DNA of 64,000 nt, taken from DASPSM01 sp963800135 (GTDB lineage Bacteria; Planctomycetota; Planctomycetia; Planctomycetales; Planctomycetaceae). Below the pieces are notes generated by a model that made no database searches, was not told where the DNA came from, and saw only the letters and a program-made list of their open reading frames with translations. Shown one piece after another: positions 63,433 through 64,000 of this stretch. The stretch lies in the NCBI GenBank assembly GCA_963800135.1, contig CAWCZR010000010.1, forward strand, positions 124,001 to 188,000, written 5' to 3'. Position numbers and translations under genes: made by a program. Positions within the stretch are counted from its first letter, which is position 1. Every line of letters starts with the position of its first letter.

Positions 63433-64000
63433 TCAGCTCGCCGGCGTGCGCAGCGACGCGTGAATCAACGAAATGAGCTTGGCAGCGTGAATCGGCTTGG
63501 TTGCATATTCGTCGCAGCCGGCCAACAGGCAACGCTCGCGGTCGCCGGCCATCGTGTGCGCGGTGAGCGCGATGATCACTCCGTGATAGCCCGCCGCCCG
63601 GAGTTGCGACGTGCTGGTATAGCCGTCCATTACGGGCATCTGCATGTCCATCAAGATGACGGCGAACGGTTTTTCGGCACGTTCCGCCGCGAGGGCCCGA
63701 TCCATCGCCTGTTGCCCGTTGTCGACCACTTCGACTTCGGCGCCGGCCTTTCGCATTAAGAACGAGAGGAGCCGCTGATTGTCGACGCCGTCCTCGGCGA
63801 CCAGCACGCGGCAATCGAGCGGGGCTATCGCCTCGCGTGGCCGCGACGGCGCCGGTCGCCCGTCCCCCGCCTGCGCGGCCGGCTGATAAATGCGGACGCC
63901 TTCGAGCGAGCCGGTCGCCACAGTCACCGTGAAGGTCGAGCCGCGGCCCGGCTGGCTTTCCGCGACCAGGTCGCCTCCCAACAAATCCGCAAAGCGCTTG
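63433..64000 (-). CDS. Hybrid sensor histidine kinase/response regulator, partial
   Basis: Only the C-terminal part is in the window; the gene runs off the right edge. At the edge the ATPase end reads KRFADLLGGDLVAESQPG and RGSTFTVTV (G2-box and last strand). After a linker the receiver domain has CRVLVAEDGVDNQRLL, phospho-acceptor Asp in FAVILMDMQMPVMDGYTS, IIALTAHTM and the Lys in CDEYATKPIHAAKL, then ends at 63433. The layout matches the hybrid kinases common in planctomycetes. Confidence 0.92.
   Translation of the reverse strand, partial: KRFADLLGGDLVAESQPGRGSTFTVTVATGSLEGVRIYQPAAQAGDGRPAPSRPREAIAPLDCRVLVAEDGVDNQRLLSFLMRKAGAEVEVVDNGQQAMDRALAAERAEKPFAVILMDMQMPVMDGYTSTSQLRAAGYHGVIIALTAHTMAGDRERCLLAGCDEYATKPIHAAKLISLIHASLRTPAS

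Noticed and set aside
1..64000. CRISPR array
   Set aside because: No regularly spaced repeat series or cas-like gene was seen anywhere in the window.

Overview
The window is a G+C-rich chromosomal segment (my estimate is above 60%), most likely from a planctomycete of the Pirellulales type. The reasons are the gene families and how they are grouped: a sulfatase next to a DUF5009/HGSNAT-like acyltransferase, a Tat-exported Gfo/Idh/MocA oxidoreductase beside HEAT-repeat proteins, a DUF1080 protein, a PilM fusion followed by two large Gly-rich pilus-type proteins, and a methyltransferase/FAD-reductase/type III polyketide synthase operon. No rRNA or ribosomal protein gene is present, so this placement is an inference.

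Layout. 1-12.4 kb: end of a membrane protein, photolyase, two HEAT-repeat genes and Gfo/Idh/MocA (minus strand), sulfatase and DUF5009-like gene (plus), a HEPN-like membrane zinc-ribbon protein, and a cytochrome P450. 12.4-19.7 kb: miaA (minus), then a cell-wall precursor block murE-murF-mraY, and a membrane-anchored Cys-phosphatase. 19.99-25.17 kb: an accessory island bounded by inverted repeats. It holds an HNH nuclease, a divergent MT-A70 methyltransferase, a HARE-HTH-like protein under a near-consensus promoter, a normal-length tRNA with a UCA anticodon, a degenerate tRNA-like sequence, a ribbon-helix-helix-type protein, an IS4 transposase, a small Cys protein and a phage-type conserved protein. 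25.5-41 kb: an unknown coiled-coil protein, SRPBCC and DinB genes, a PAS-PAS-kinase-receiver hybrid, tRNA-Leu(GAG), an enolase-superfamily enzyme, ribF, an FHA/zinc-ribbon protein, an RluA-type pseudouridine synthase, a threonine aldolase, purU, a two-component pair and an alkyl-sulfatase-like hydrolase. 41-50 kb: an ABC exporter pair, the type III PKS operon (minus), YceI, a SAM methyltransferase and an NnrU/ICMT-like membrane enzyme. 50-64 kb: cmk, a GH38-like protein, the pilus trio, folC, a DUF1080 protein, a small conserved protein and the end of a hybrid sensor kinase.

How genes work together. murE, murF and mraY carry out consecutive steps of lipid II precursor synthesis. The response regulator at 37.3 kb and the kinase at 38.0 kb form a two-component system. 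The ATPase and permease at 41.2-43.9 kb form one transporter. The polyketide synthase, reductase and methyltransferase probably make one methylated, reduced polyketide or quinone lipid. The three large genes at 54.2-60.5 kb look like one pilus or secretion assembly platform.

Quality caution. About twenty otherwise normal genes are split between reading frames. In most cases I checked, one base added to or removed from a short G, C, A or T run restores the family sequence. This pattern fits residual indel errors of a long-read assembly better than true pseudogenes. For those genes I give the full corrected extent and mark the shift.
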